From: Baffinella frigidus
Taxonomy: Eukaryota; Cryptophyceae; Cryptomonadales; Baffinellaceae
Direction: 5' to 3'
NCBI GenBank assembly: GCA_026770585.1
Contig: MU646450.1
Coordinates: forward strand, 148,133-159,935
DNA length: 11,803 bases
In this document: one piece after another, positions 6,540-11,603 of the stretch
How the letters are laid out: the number at the start of each line of letters is the position of its first letter
Position numbering within the stretch: position 1 is the stretch's first letter
Notes under the pieces: model-generated
What the model was told of the DNA's origin: nothing
Seen by the model: the letters and a program-made list of their open reading frames with translations, nothing else
Database searches by the model: none
Program-made: the position numbers and the translations under genes

Positions 6540-6640
6540 CGCCTTGACACACGCATCCCTCGATCCCACCTGTGCCTCAGTCAGGTTGGCAGGCTGTTCT
6601 GAAGAGGACATCCCAGGTGTGCGGTACAAAGCATGTCAAC
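6540..6640 (+). repeat. Tandem copy of the family L right arm
   Basis: GCCTTGAC...CAGTCAGGTTGGCAG, GACATCCCAGGTGTGCGG and TACAAAGCATGTCAAC repeat the order seen at 6447-6530. The end, GCATGTCAAC, instead matches the left arm at 6411-6420, so the copy looks like a recombinant of the two arms. Confidence 0.65.
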
Positions 6641-6854
6641 CTGGGAGCACTACGCCAGACTGGAGGAAGGGGAAGAATATTTTAAACCGTATGTGGGTAC
6701 GGTATTGGCTTTTGAAAACCATTGCCCTTGAGGGAAAATCGACTTTTGGCAACCCCTTCGAAGACTCTGGCGTGGCAGTGGGCCAAGGTGACCTGGCGTG
6801 GCTAGGGCTTGGCTTGACGCATGTGATGGGTGGGCAGGAGACAAGGTTGAGGGC

Positions 6855-6991
6855 CACCAGCCCTGCGACGCGGACCAAATCGACGATTGTTTCGAGCCAT
6901 TTCCTCGGGCGGCACATTCGTTTTCGAGGGTACCGCCCGAGGAATTGGCGCATGCCCCAGCCTCGATTTGGTCCATCTCGTAGGGCTGGTG
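6855..6991. mobile_element. Inverted-repeat (foldback) element H
   Basis: CACCAGCCCTGCGACGCGGA and then CCAAATCGA at the left mirror TCGATTTGGTCC...AGGGCTGGTG at the right. An inner stem is TTCCTCGGGCGG / CCGCCCGAGGAA. Arms of about 60 bases show moderate divergence. No clear target duplication was found. It lies about 20 bases beyond the donor side of the ankyrin exon at 7013-7096, within its downstream intron or flank. Confidence 0.7.
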
Positions 6992-7012
6992 GGGGTGGGA
7001 GTGCTAGAAGAC

Positions 7013-7096
7013 CTGGTTGACCGACGCGCCCTTCCGGATGAGAAACGCGACCATTTCCGCCTCGCCCCATCCGGCTGCCATCATCAGCGCGGTGTA
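7013..7096 (-). CDS. Ankyrin-repeat protein, exon c (partial gene)
   Basis: The exon is 84 bp, 28 codons in phase 0, read on the minus strand between an acceptor ending ACGCAG and a donor CAG|GTCTTC. It encodes YTALMMAAGWGEAEMV, then AFLIRKGASVNQ, which carries the ankyrin hallmarks TAL..AA, a G after the first helix, LI and GA.VN. Ankyrin repeats are protein-binding helix-turn-helix modules; the partner cannot be inferred. It follows exon b (8658-8722) in frame: the CAG codon ending exon b is followed by TAC ACC GCG, restoring a complete repeat across a 1,561-base intron. The next 3' exon was not found. A truncated duplicate is at 7504-7584. Splice sites are predicted only; the family call is firm, the gene extent is not. 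Confidence 0.75.
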
Positions 7097-7100
7097 CTGC

Positions 7101-7163
7101 GTTTGTACCAGAAAGTTTTAGTTTGTACCAGGGTGTTTTAAAGTTTGTACCAGGAGCGCGTTG
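7101..7163 (+). repeat. GTTTGTACCAG minisatellite, short array
   Basis: Three units of about 20-22 bases, GTTTGTACCAGGGTGTTTTA with variants, lie in the intron next to exon c. A longer array of the same unit lies next to the duplicate exon at 7590-7705. Both are followed by GGAGCGCGTTG and CACACCCGGTTT, so exon edge, array and flank were duplicated as one block. Confidence 0.8.
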
Positions 7164-7240
7164 TGCACACCCGGTTTGGTGCGGGGTGCCGCCCGCGTGA
7201 CCGTTTTCGTTTCGGGTGCATGGTTTGGTCAGCTCCCTTG

Positions 7241-7298
7241 GACCACAACTTTACAGGTCAACTTTCCGCCTCAAAGTTGACCTGCAAAGTTGACCATG
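7241..7298. repeat. Hairpin containing repeated GGTCAACTTT motifs
   Basis: AGGTCAACTTT (7255-7265) pairs perfectly with AAAGTTGACCT (7273-7283), and pairing continues outward with mismatches over GACCACAACTTTAC / TGCAAAGTTGACCATGGTC. It lies inside the predicted intron between exons b and c. Confidence 0.75.
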
Positions 7299-7415
7299 GT
7301 CGTACGAAACCGTCAACTTCCGCCATCACAGCAGCCCTCCCCTCCCCACCCGAGGCGGGAAGAGGGAGTATTTTAAATGTGGGGATGTTAAATTTAGTAC
7401 CAGTCACGGGCAGGC

Positions 7416-7457
7416 TTGGTCACGTAGCTCCCGTATATACGGGAGCTACGTGACCAA
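7416..7457. repeat. 42-bp perfect palindrome
   Basis: TTGGTCACGTAGCTCCCGTA and its exact reverse complement meet at a central TA with no loop. Part of one arm (TTGGTCACGTAGCNCC) recurs at about 8449-8464, beside the small palindrome CCCCGGAATCCGGGG. It lies in the predicted intron. Confidence 0.9.
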
Positions 7458-7503
7458 ACACGCCTATTTGTGTAAAAATTACTGCAAACCGCTTCCCCCC
7501 CCT

Positions 7504-7584
7504 TCATTTGTACAGGAATCCCTGTTTTAAAATAGTCACGTTTCTAGCCTCGAGTGGCCCGGCCGCCATCATCAGCGCGGTGTA
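7504..7584 (-). pseudogene. Duplicated, truncated ankyrin exon (exon c')
   Basis: The acceptor region (ACGCAG) and the first codons, YTALMMAAG, are nearly identical to exon c. After the AAG the sequence departs to PLEARNVTILKQGFLYK and a stop codon at 7504-7506. It lacks the second ankyrin helix and any donor match to exon c. In transcript order it precedes the intact exon c. It is either a dead duplicate or, if spliced to exon b in frame, an alternative terminal exon that would end the protein early. Confidence 0.65.
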
Positions 7585-7589
7585 CTGCG

Positions 7590-7705
7590 TTTGTACCGGG
7601 GAGTTTTAGTTTGTACCAGGGTGTTTAAAAGTTTGTACCAGGGTGTTTTAAAGTTTGCACCAGGGTATTTTAGTTTGTAGAAGGTTGTTTTAAAGTTTGC
7701 ACCAG
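7590..7705 (+). repeat. GTTTGTACCAG minisatellite, longer array
   Basis: About five units of GTTTGTACCAGGGTGTTTTA-like sequence, 21-23 bases each, with variants such as GTTTGCACCAGG and GTTTGTAGAAGG. The unit also occurs singly at about 1250-1300, 8845 and, reversed, 9339-9385, so it is a common repeat of this genome. Confidence 0.85.
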
Positions 7706-7752
7706 GTGGTTGTAGGTGTGGTACCGTGGAGCGCGTTGGACACACCCGGTTT

Positions 7753-7897
7753 TCATCTCGAAATATAACTGAATCAGGTTCCTAATTACCGTTTCTCATT
7801 TAATTAGGACGCCTAATTCAGTTTACTATGCCCGAACTAATTTCTCCTATTCAGCCTCCTATTGAAAAGGAACTGATTCAGTTATCTTCCGAGATGA
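7753..7897. mobile_element. Hairpin MITE, family C (copy C2), TSD GTTT
   Basis: The element is 145 bp, the same length as C1, from TCATCTCGAAATATAACTG to CCGAGATGA. GTTT is on both sides (7749-7752, 7898-7901). Its interior is inverted relative to C1. It lies in the predicted intron between ankyrin exons b and c. Confidence 0.92.
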
Positions 7898-7928
7898 GTT
7901 TAGTGGGGGATCCACGCGTGACCAGATT

Positions 7929-8089
7929 TCATCCGGTCAGGTATTTAAATTAAATGCTCGGGAGTTCCCCAAATGTACGAAAATTACTACACATGATCTT
8001 TCGGACACGACTCTTTCATCGCTTGTGTAGTAATTTTCGTTGCATGGGGAACTCCGCCGAGCATCTAAATTAAATACCTGGCCGGATGA
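7929..8089. mobile_element. Hairpin MITE, family E (copy E3), TSD GATT
   Basis: The 161-bp element runs from TCATCCGGTCAGG to CCTGGCCGGATGA with GATT on each side (7925-7928, 8090-8093). The outer arms are GTATTTAAATTAAATGCTCG and its complement, then GGAGTTCCCC / GGGGAACTCC. The inner core is ACGAAAATTACTACACA / TGTGTAGTAATTTTCGT. It sits only 31 bases from C2, in the same predicted intron. Confidence 0.92.
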
Positions 8090-8142
8090 GATTGGTGTGT
8101 GGTGCACACGTGACCACCGCCCTCAGTCTCTCGCGACACTTG

Positions 8143-8335
8143 ATACAGTCCACCTACCCTAACACAGGCTACCGTAACACATCCTTACCCTCCACACATA
8201 CTCCTTCGGCCGGCCCCCGATTTCCCTCTGCAAGGAAGTATGCCTGAAGGGTGGACACCATAACGCATACCTACCCTCCACACATACTCAATCAGTCCGG
8301 CCCCGACGGGTATGTGTTAGGGTAGGTCCACTGTA
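8143..8335. mobile_element. Inverted-repeat element G
   Basis: ACAGTCCACCTACCCTAACA at the left pairs with TGTTAGGGTAGGTCCACTGT at the right, about 190 bp apart. Inside, ACCCTCCACACATACTC occurs twice as a direct repeat (about 8187 and 8273), and GGAAGTATG/CATACTCC adds further inversions. No clear target duplication was identified. Confidence 0.7.
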
Positions 8336-8501
8336 CACGATTTTGAGGGGTCAGGGTTCCACACGGTGCACCACGAACCTTTCATCAAAAGTCAACTTAC
8401 CTGAAGACAATTAACTTTAAAGATTTTTCTGTTGCACATTGGTCACGTAGCACCCCGGAATCCGGGGTCAACGAAACCCTCGTAGCCCACCGAGTAGGTA
8501 C
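8336..8501 (-). other. Intronic sequence without a recognised feature
   Basis: It contains AAAGTCAACTTACC at about 8388, the TTGGTCACGTAGC half-palindrome motif and the 15-bp palindrome CCCCGGAATCCGGGG (8452-8466). I see no exon with recognisable family sequence. Confidence 0.45.
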
Positions 8502-8522
8502 CTGCTTCTCGTCAAACTTCAT
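8502..8522 (-). other. Possible ankyrin micro-exon or exon remnant
   Basis: On the minus strand ATGAAGTTTGACGAGAAGCA followed by G encodes MKFDEKQ and ends at CAG|GTACCT, the same exon end and phase as exon b (CAG|GTACAT). Such a peptide fits the loop before the TAL of the next ankyrin repeat, so it could be a remnant of an alternative to exon b. The preceding AAG is only a weak acceptor, and a stop codon lies a few codons upstream in the frame. Confidence 0.25.
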
Positions 8523-8564
8523 CTTCGACGTCTACTGCTCGCGCGGGGAGCGTAGCCACGTGGT

Positions 8565-8654
8565 TCATCTCGAAAGATAACTGCATCAGTTCCCTAGTTA
8601 GCGGTTCTCATTTAATTAGGACGCCTGATTAAGTTTACTATGCCCTAACTAATG
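8565..8654. mobile_element. Hairpin MITE, family C (copy C3, truncated)
   Basis: TCATCTCGAAAGATAACTGC and the interior (TTTAATTAGGACGCCTGATT, ATGCCCTAACTAAT) match C2 and, inverted, C1. Sequence similarity stops at about 8654, so the second terminal repeat is absent. The break is next to the predicted 5' splice site of exon b. Confidence 0.85.
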
Positions 8655-8657
8655 TAC

Positions 8658-8722
8658 CTGGGTGTGAGGGTTGAACTCAAAGTAGTTGATGTCCGCCCCC
8701 ATCCCCAGCAACACCATCGCCC
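8658..8722 (-). CDS. Ankyrin-repeat protein, exon b (partial gene)
   Basis: The exon is 65 bp on the minus strand, between acceptor GGAGCAG| and donor CCCAG|GTACAT. With the single G carried over from exon a it reads G-AMVLLGMGADINYFEFNPHTQ. The LL..GADIN motif is the second-helix-to-loop part of an ankyrin repeat. It completes the first half on exon a (ELLQAAEDGNIT) and leads in phase 0 to exon c. The 5' splice site runs directly into a truncated family C MITE, so donor positions beyond +3 or +4 come from the transposon. The intron toward exon a is 671 bases and holds element A2. Junctions are inferred from frame and motif continuity. Confidence 0.7.
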
Positions 8723-8727
8723 CTGCT

Positions 8728-8781
8728 CCACGCCAAAAGTTAATGCCACGTCAAAAGTTCACACCACGCCAAAAGTTTGCA
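8728..8781 (+). repeat. 18-bp tandem repeat, three units
   Basis: CCACGCCAAAAGTTAATG, CCACGTCAAAAGTTCACA and CCACGCCAAAAGTTTGCA follow each other exactly. The array is just upstream (in transcript sense) of the exon b acceptor and may contribute part of the polypyrimidine tract on the minus strand. Confidence 0.85.
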
Positions 8782-8896
8782 TTTTTCTAAAGTTGTTCCT
8801 GGCAAGGTTTGCCTCAAGTTGGTCCTGGGGTGATTTGTGCCAGGTTTGTACCAGAAACACGCCGAACGGCAGTTGGGAGGTGGCGCTGATACACTC

Positions 8897-9047
8897 TTGT
8901 CTCAGAAAAGGGATTCTAAAATTCCTTTTCTTAAGTCAATTCCTATACAAATTCGTCAACTTATTCTTTTCTCTACGCATAAGTTGACATAACTTGCAGG
9001 GGAATTGACTTGAGAAAACGAATTTTAGAATCCCTTGTTTGAGATAA
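8897..9047. mobile_element. Hairpin MITE, family A (copy A2)
   Basis: The 151-bp element begins TTGTCTCAGAAAAGGGATTC and ends with a matching reverse complement ending GAGATAA. The inner part TTAAGTCAATTCCTATACAA and GTCAACTTAT matches A1, while the outer arm palindrome (GGGATTCTAAAATTCC) differs from that of A1. The flanking 4-mers ACTC and GTTT do not match, so the TSD is lost or an end is rearranged. It lies in the predicted intron between exons a and b. Confidence 0.85.
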
Positions 9048-9101
9048 GTTTGTGTCCGCTAGCCCCACGCCGTACGTGTGACGTCTAAACTTTCGTCCGC
9101 C

Positions 9102-9183
9102 TTTTTTGGTTCGAAATTCAAAATTTAATAGTAATCACCTCCTTTTTGGTTCGAAATTCAAAGTTTCATAGTCATCACGTCCT
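9102..9183 (+). repeat. 40-bp tandem repeat, two units
   Basis: TTTTTGGTTCGAAATTCAAA followed by an ATAGTNATCACNTCC-type sequence occurs twice with a 40-base period and a few substitutions. It is intronic relative to the ankyrin exons. Confidence 0.8.
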
Positions 9184-9252
9184 CTTAAAACGTTGTTGCT
9201 CTCAGGTCCTCAGGTTCTCAGAATTGGCCAAGTCTTTCCAAATTGGCTCTAC

Positions 9253-9306
9253 CGGTGATGTTGCCGTCCTCGGCAGCTTGGAGAAGCTCACCCACACCAA
9301 ACCGGG
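9253..9306 (-). pseudogene. Duplicate of the ankyrin first-helix exon (exon a')
   Basis: On the minus strand the segment reads GVGELLQAAEDGNIT and ends ACCG|GTAGAG, the same codons, phase and donor position as exon a. Its upstream part is replaced by GGTACCGTGGAGCGTGTTGG and CACACCCGGTTTGG, a motif that also appears, in the opposite orientation, at 7158-7185 and 7720-7752. It has no evident acceptor. It could be a duplicate that is skipped, or an alternative exon if an acceptor lies further upstream. Confidence 0.5.
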
Positions 9307-9338
9307 TGTGCCCAACACGCTCCACGGTACTACAACTA

Positions 9339-9393
9339 AAACAACCTGGTACAAACTGAAAAACCCTGGTACAAAACTAAAACTGTCTGGCAC
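9339..9393 (-). repeat. GTTTGTACCAG-type minisatellite fragment (reversed)
   Basis: Three units of CCTGGTACAAA(A)CTNAAA, the reverse complement of the units at 7101-7163 and 7590-7705, follow the donor of exon a. The same repeat therefore stands beside both halves of the exon set. Confidence 0.75.
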
Positions 9394-9484
9394 CGGTGAT
9401 GTTGCCGTCCTCGGCAGCCTGGAGAAGCTCTTTTCCGAGAGCGTCCTTGTACCGGTAGTAAGGCAGCAGCACCGGCCCGTCCGC
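9394..9484 (-). CDS. Ankyrin-repeat protein, exon a (partial gene)
   Basis: The exon is 91 bp, 30 codons plus one base, between acceptor TGTGTTCTGGCAG| and donor ACCG|GTGCCA on the minus strand. It encodes ADGPVLLPYYRYKDALG and then KELLQAAEDGNIT. The second part is the first helix of an ankyrin repeat (LL.AA..GN); the leading PYYRYK part I do not recognise. Joined to exon b it gives ELLQAAEDGNITG-AMVLLG, a normal repeat. Degraded copies of this exon's start occur at about 9788, 10376 and 11604, showing repeated duplication of the gene 5' part. No start codon or promoter was identified; the 5' end of the gene is missing or lies further upstream. Confidence 0.65.
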
Positions 9485-9496
9485 CTGCCAGAACAC

Positions 9497-9647
9497 ATTT
9501 AAAATAAAATGGACCCCTATTTGTTCGTAGGAGTTAGACGAAGGTTAATTAGCGCCCTAAGTAAATTTAATTAGGGCCAGAGTAAATTTACCTAGGGCCA
9601 GAATCCGGTTTGATAGGCCATTTTCTATTAAACATGTTCCCGGATGA
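9497..9647 (+). mobile_element. Family B element (copy B3)
   Basis: ACATTTAAAATAAAATGGAC and CCCCTATTTGTTCGTAGGAG lead through GTTAGACGAAGGTNAATTAG to CCATTTTCTATTAAACATGT and CCCGGATGA. It has the same orientation as B1 and includes a small internal duplication (AGTAAATTTAATTAGGGCCA, then AGTAAATTTACCTAGGGCCA). The right terminus is intact; the left terminal TNATCC motif is missing, and the element starts a few bases beyond the exon a acceptor. Confidence 0.8.
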
Positions 9648-9787
9648 ACCTTCACCTTTGCCGCACACCGCTGCGGCCACGGCAGGTCATTAGTGGTAAT
9701 TTCAGAACGCAACGTTTCGTTTTTGTGGTACAAATGGTACGTACTGGCCTGGTGACATGCAACGGTTCGTCGTTTCCACGTCCGACC

Positions 9788-9834
9788 CTTGTACCGGTGG
9801 TAGGGCAGCAGCACCGGCCCGCCCGCCTGGATCG
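9788..9834 (-). pseudogene. Degenerate copy of exon a start
   Basis: The minus strand reads QAGGPVLLPYHRYKG, close to the QADGPVLLPYYRYKD region of exon a, and then departs to unrelated sequence. The TGGCAG acceptor has become ATCCAG. The ankyrin part is missing, so it is a fragment. Confidence 0.6.
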
Positions 9835-9837
9835 GGG

Positions 9838-10365
9838 TGTAGGGTGTGTGTGTGCGAGAGAGAGAGGGTGTAAGGTGTGCGTGTGTGTGCGAGAGAGAGA
9901 GGGTGTGTGAGGTGTGCGTATGTGTGCGAGAGAGAGAGGGTGTGTGAGGTGTGTGAGGTGTGTGTGTGCGAGAGAGAGAGAGGGTATGTGAGGTGTGTGT
10001 GTGTGTGAGAGAGAGAGAGGGTGTGTGAGGTGTGTGTGTGTGTGAGAGAGAGAGGGTGTGTGAGGTGTGTGTGTGTGTGTGAGAGAGAGGGTGTGTGAGG
10101 TGTGTGTGAGAGAGAGGGTGTGTGAGGTGTGTGTGTGAGAGAGAGGGTGTGTGAGGTGTGTGTGTGAGAGAGAGGGTGTGTGAGGTGTGTGTGTGAGAGA
10201 GAGGGTGTGTGAGGTGTGTGTGTGAGAGAGAGGGTGTGTGAGGTGTGTGTGTGAGAGAGAGGGTGTGTGAGGTGTGTGTGTGAGAGAGAGGGTGTGTGAG
10301 GTGTGTGTGTGAGAGAGAGGGCGTGAGGTGTGTGTGTGAGAGAGAGAGGGTGTCTGAGAGAGATA
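9838..10365 (+). repeat. GT/GA minisatellite (about 29-bp unit)
   Basis: More than 500 bases of alternating GT runs and GA runs. In the middle (about 10108-10320) the unit GTGTGTGAGG plus TGTGTGTGTGAGAGAGAGG repeats every 29 bases or so; outer units are longer and include GCGAGAG. The minus strand can be translated through it as a long Ser/Leu/His/Thr repeat, which I judge an artefact of the absence of stops in this composition. Confidence 0.95.
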
Positions 10366-10375
10366 GAACCCAGAG

Positions 10376-10409
10376 GTATGGTACCAGCACCGGCCCGTCC
10401 GCCTGCCAG
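10376..10409 (-). pseudogene. Degenerate copy of exon a start
   Basis: The minus strand has TGTGTGCTGGCAG, then codons ADGPVLVPY, then unrelated sequence from the minisatellite. The acceptor motif is kept, but the rest of the exon is lost. Confidence 0.6.
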
Positions 10410-10449
10410 CACACAGGAAGTCAACTTGAGAATAGCTACCGCCTGGATC

Positions 10450-10620
10450 TCATCCGGACGAGTATTTTCCGAAAATACGATTTTAAAAGTATTTTCAACG
10501 AAAATTACTACACAATGTGTCTGTGCTTTTAAAAATGGTCTCGTCCGTGTAGTAATTTTCGTTGCAAATGAGATCGGAGGTCCCCGAAATCGTATTTTCG
10601 GAAAATACTCGCCGCGATTA
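10450..10620. mobile_element. Hairpin MITE, family E (copy E4), TSD GATC
   Basis: The 171-bp element starts TCATCCGGACGAG and ends CTCGCCGCGATTA, with GATC on each side (10446-10449, 10621-10624). The outer arm is the self-palindromic GTATTTTCCGAAAATAC; the core is AACGAAAATTACTACAC. The flanks CGCCTGGATC and GATCGGGGTGTAGGGTGTGT match a continuous, uninterrupted stretch at 9825-9850 (CGCCTGGATCGGGGTGTAGG), which is the empty-site version. Confidence 0.93.
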
Positions 10621-10866
10621 GATCGGGGTGTAGGGTGTGTGTGTGCGAGAGAGAGAGAGGGTGTAAGGTGGTTAGCCGGTCAACCAGACTGAGGCAGAGC
10701 TGGGGGGCAAAAAAACGTTTTTCGGTTTGAATTGTTATGTAAGAACACAGGTTATGGGCGTGCGTCAACCCTGGAGAGAGAGACAACTTAGATGGAGGGA
10801 CAACTTAAGTGATTAGACAGAGGCGCCTAGGGTTGAAGGGTTGAAATCGCCCTGCTGGGTCAGCCA
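10621..10866 (+). other. Duplicated flank and intergenic sequence
   Basis: The first 50 bases repeat the start of the GT/GA minisatellite at 9828-9880. From 10670 to 10866 I see nothing beyond an A-run, ACAACTTAGATGGAGGGACA and a second ACAACTTA close behind it. Confidence 0.5.
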
Positions 10867-11041
10867 TAGAGCGCTGTGCAGAGAGGTTGGCCACGGGAAT
10901 TAATGGAAAATCGAGAAATTGGAGCCATTTTGTGGAGTTTTGAGAAATTTAGTACCATGAAATTCTCAAAAGTGGACAAAATGGCTCTAATTTTCCCATT
11001 TTCCCATTTTTCGGTGGCCAACTTCTCTGCACAGCGCTCTA
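10867..11041. mobile_element. Inverted-repeat element J, possible TSD CCA
   Basis: The 175-bp element has TAGAGCGCTGTGCAGAGAGG and TTGGCCAC at the left, mirrored at the right with few mismatches. An inner match is GAGCCATTTTGT/ACAAAATGGCTC. CCA precedes (10864-10866) and follows it (11042-11044). Termini differ from families A-E. Reading frames through the arms are by-products of the inverted repeat. Confidence 0.8.
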
Positions 11042-11215
11042 CCACGCAAGAGTGTAGAGTTGACTGGCTTACAGGAGAAATAGTCAGATCTGACTATTTT
11101 TAAAGTTCATAAGTGGACACTCTCCCCACGGAAAAATCAAAATTTCGGAAAGTTGGTACAAATTCCGTGTGAACTGACTTGTTTTCCCAGGGCAGCCCTA
11201 CACTCTTGCGTGGTA
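11040..11215. mobile_element. Inverted-repeat element K
   Basis: TACCACGCAAGAGTGTAG (18 bases, perfect) at the left is inverted at 11198-11215. The interior has GTTGACTGG/ACTGACTTG similarity and a 20-bp perfect palindrome AATAGTCAGATCTGACTATT (11079-11098). Its left end shares the last two bases of element J, so one of the two inserted at the other's edge. Confidence 0.7.
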
Positions 11216-11255
11216 CGGCCCTAAGAATCGTCCCAAAGTCCTTTTACCGGTAGTA

Positions 11256-11404
11256 CACTGCTAGCCAGAAGATTTTGTATTAGTCAACTTAAAAAAACAC
11301 GGGAGAAAGGTGTAGTAAATTTCGACGCCCCTGGGGCGTTCTGGATTCTAAAGTGGACAGTTTCAAGGGGGGTTGACTTTAGCAAAACATCCTGGCTCGC
11401 AGTG
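11256..11404. mobile_element. MITE, family I (copy I3)
   Basis: CACTGCTAGCCAGAAGATTT and TATTAGTCAAC at the left pair with GTTGACTTTAGCAAAACATCCTGGC-type sequence ending GCAGTG. Flanking 5-mers TAGTA and TAGCA differ by one base. It is 149 bp long, slightly longer than I1 and I2 (139 bp each). It contains GGTGTAGTAAATTTCGACGC, similar to the family E core. Confidence 0.75.
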
Positions 11405-11454
11405 TAGCAGGGCACCAGCCCCCGTTTGGATTGGGGTGCAGGGTTCAGGGCTTA

Positions 11455-11581
11455 CAGGGGTACCTCGCTCATAAGAAACCGCCCCCCCCCTAGGAACACC
11501 ATAGGGCCCTAGGCATAGCCCTACTGTAGGGTCTATGGTGGTCCTAGGGGGGGGCGATTTCTTATGAGCGAGGTACCCCTG
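11455..11581. mobile_element. Long hairpin F with direct-repeat flanks
   Basis: The 127-bp inverted repeat has arms of more than 50 bases with only a few mismatches: CAGGGGTACCTCGCTCATAA, then GAAANCGCCCCCCCC and CTAGG. The 12-mer GCAGGGTTCAGG stands at 11438-11449 and again at 11581-11592. One arm's end recurs at about 860-877. It may be a mobile foldback element or a local inverted duplication. Confidence 0.75.
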
Positions 11582-11603
11582 CAGGGTTCAGGCCGTTCAC
11601 ACC

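Noticed and set aside
6508-7070. Frames of 144-170 codons on both strands
   Set aside because: They cross elements L and H and overlap the ankyrin exon in other frames; no recognisable family.
8143-8335. CRISPR-like array, because of two ACCCTCCACACATACTC repeats with inverted flanks
   Set aside because: Only two repeats with an 86-base spacing inside an inverted-repeat element; eukaryotic context.
9557-10424. Long minus-strand frames of 240-285 codons rich in Ser, Leu, His and Thr
   Set aside because: They run through the GT/GA minisatellite in two frames at once. The composition simply lacks stop codons; there is no domain, start context or splice evidence.
10867-11103. Overlapping frames of 61-75 codons on both strands
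   Set aside because: They mirror each other because of the arms of inverted-repeat element J.
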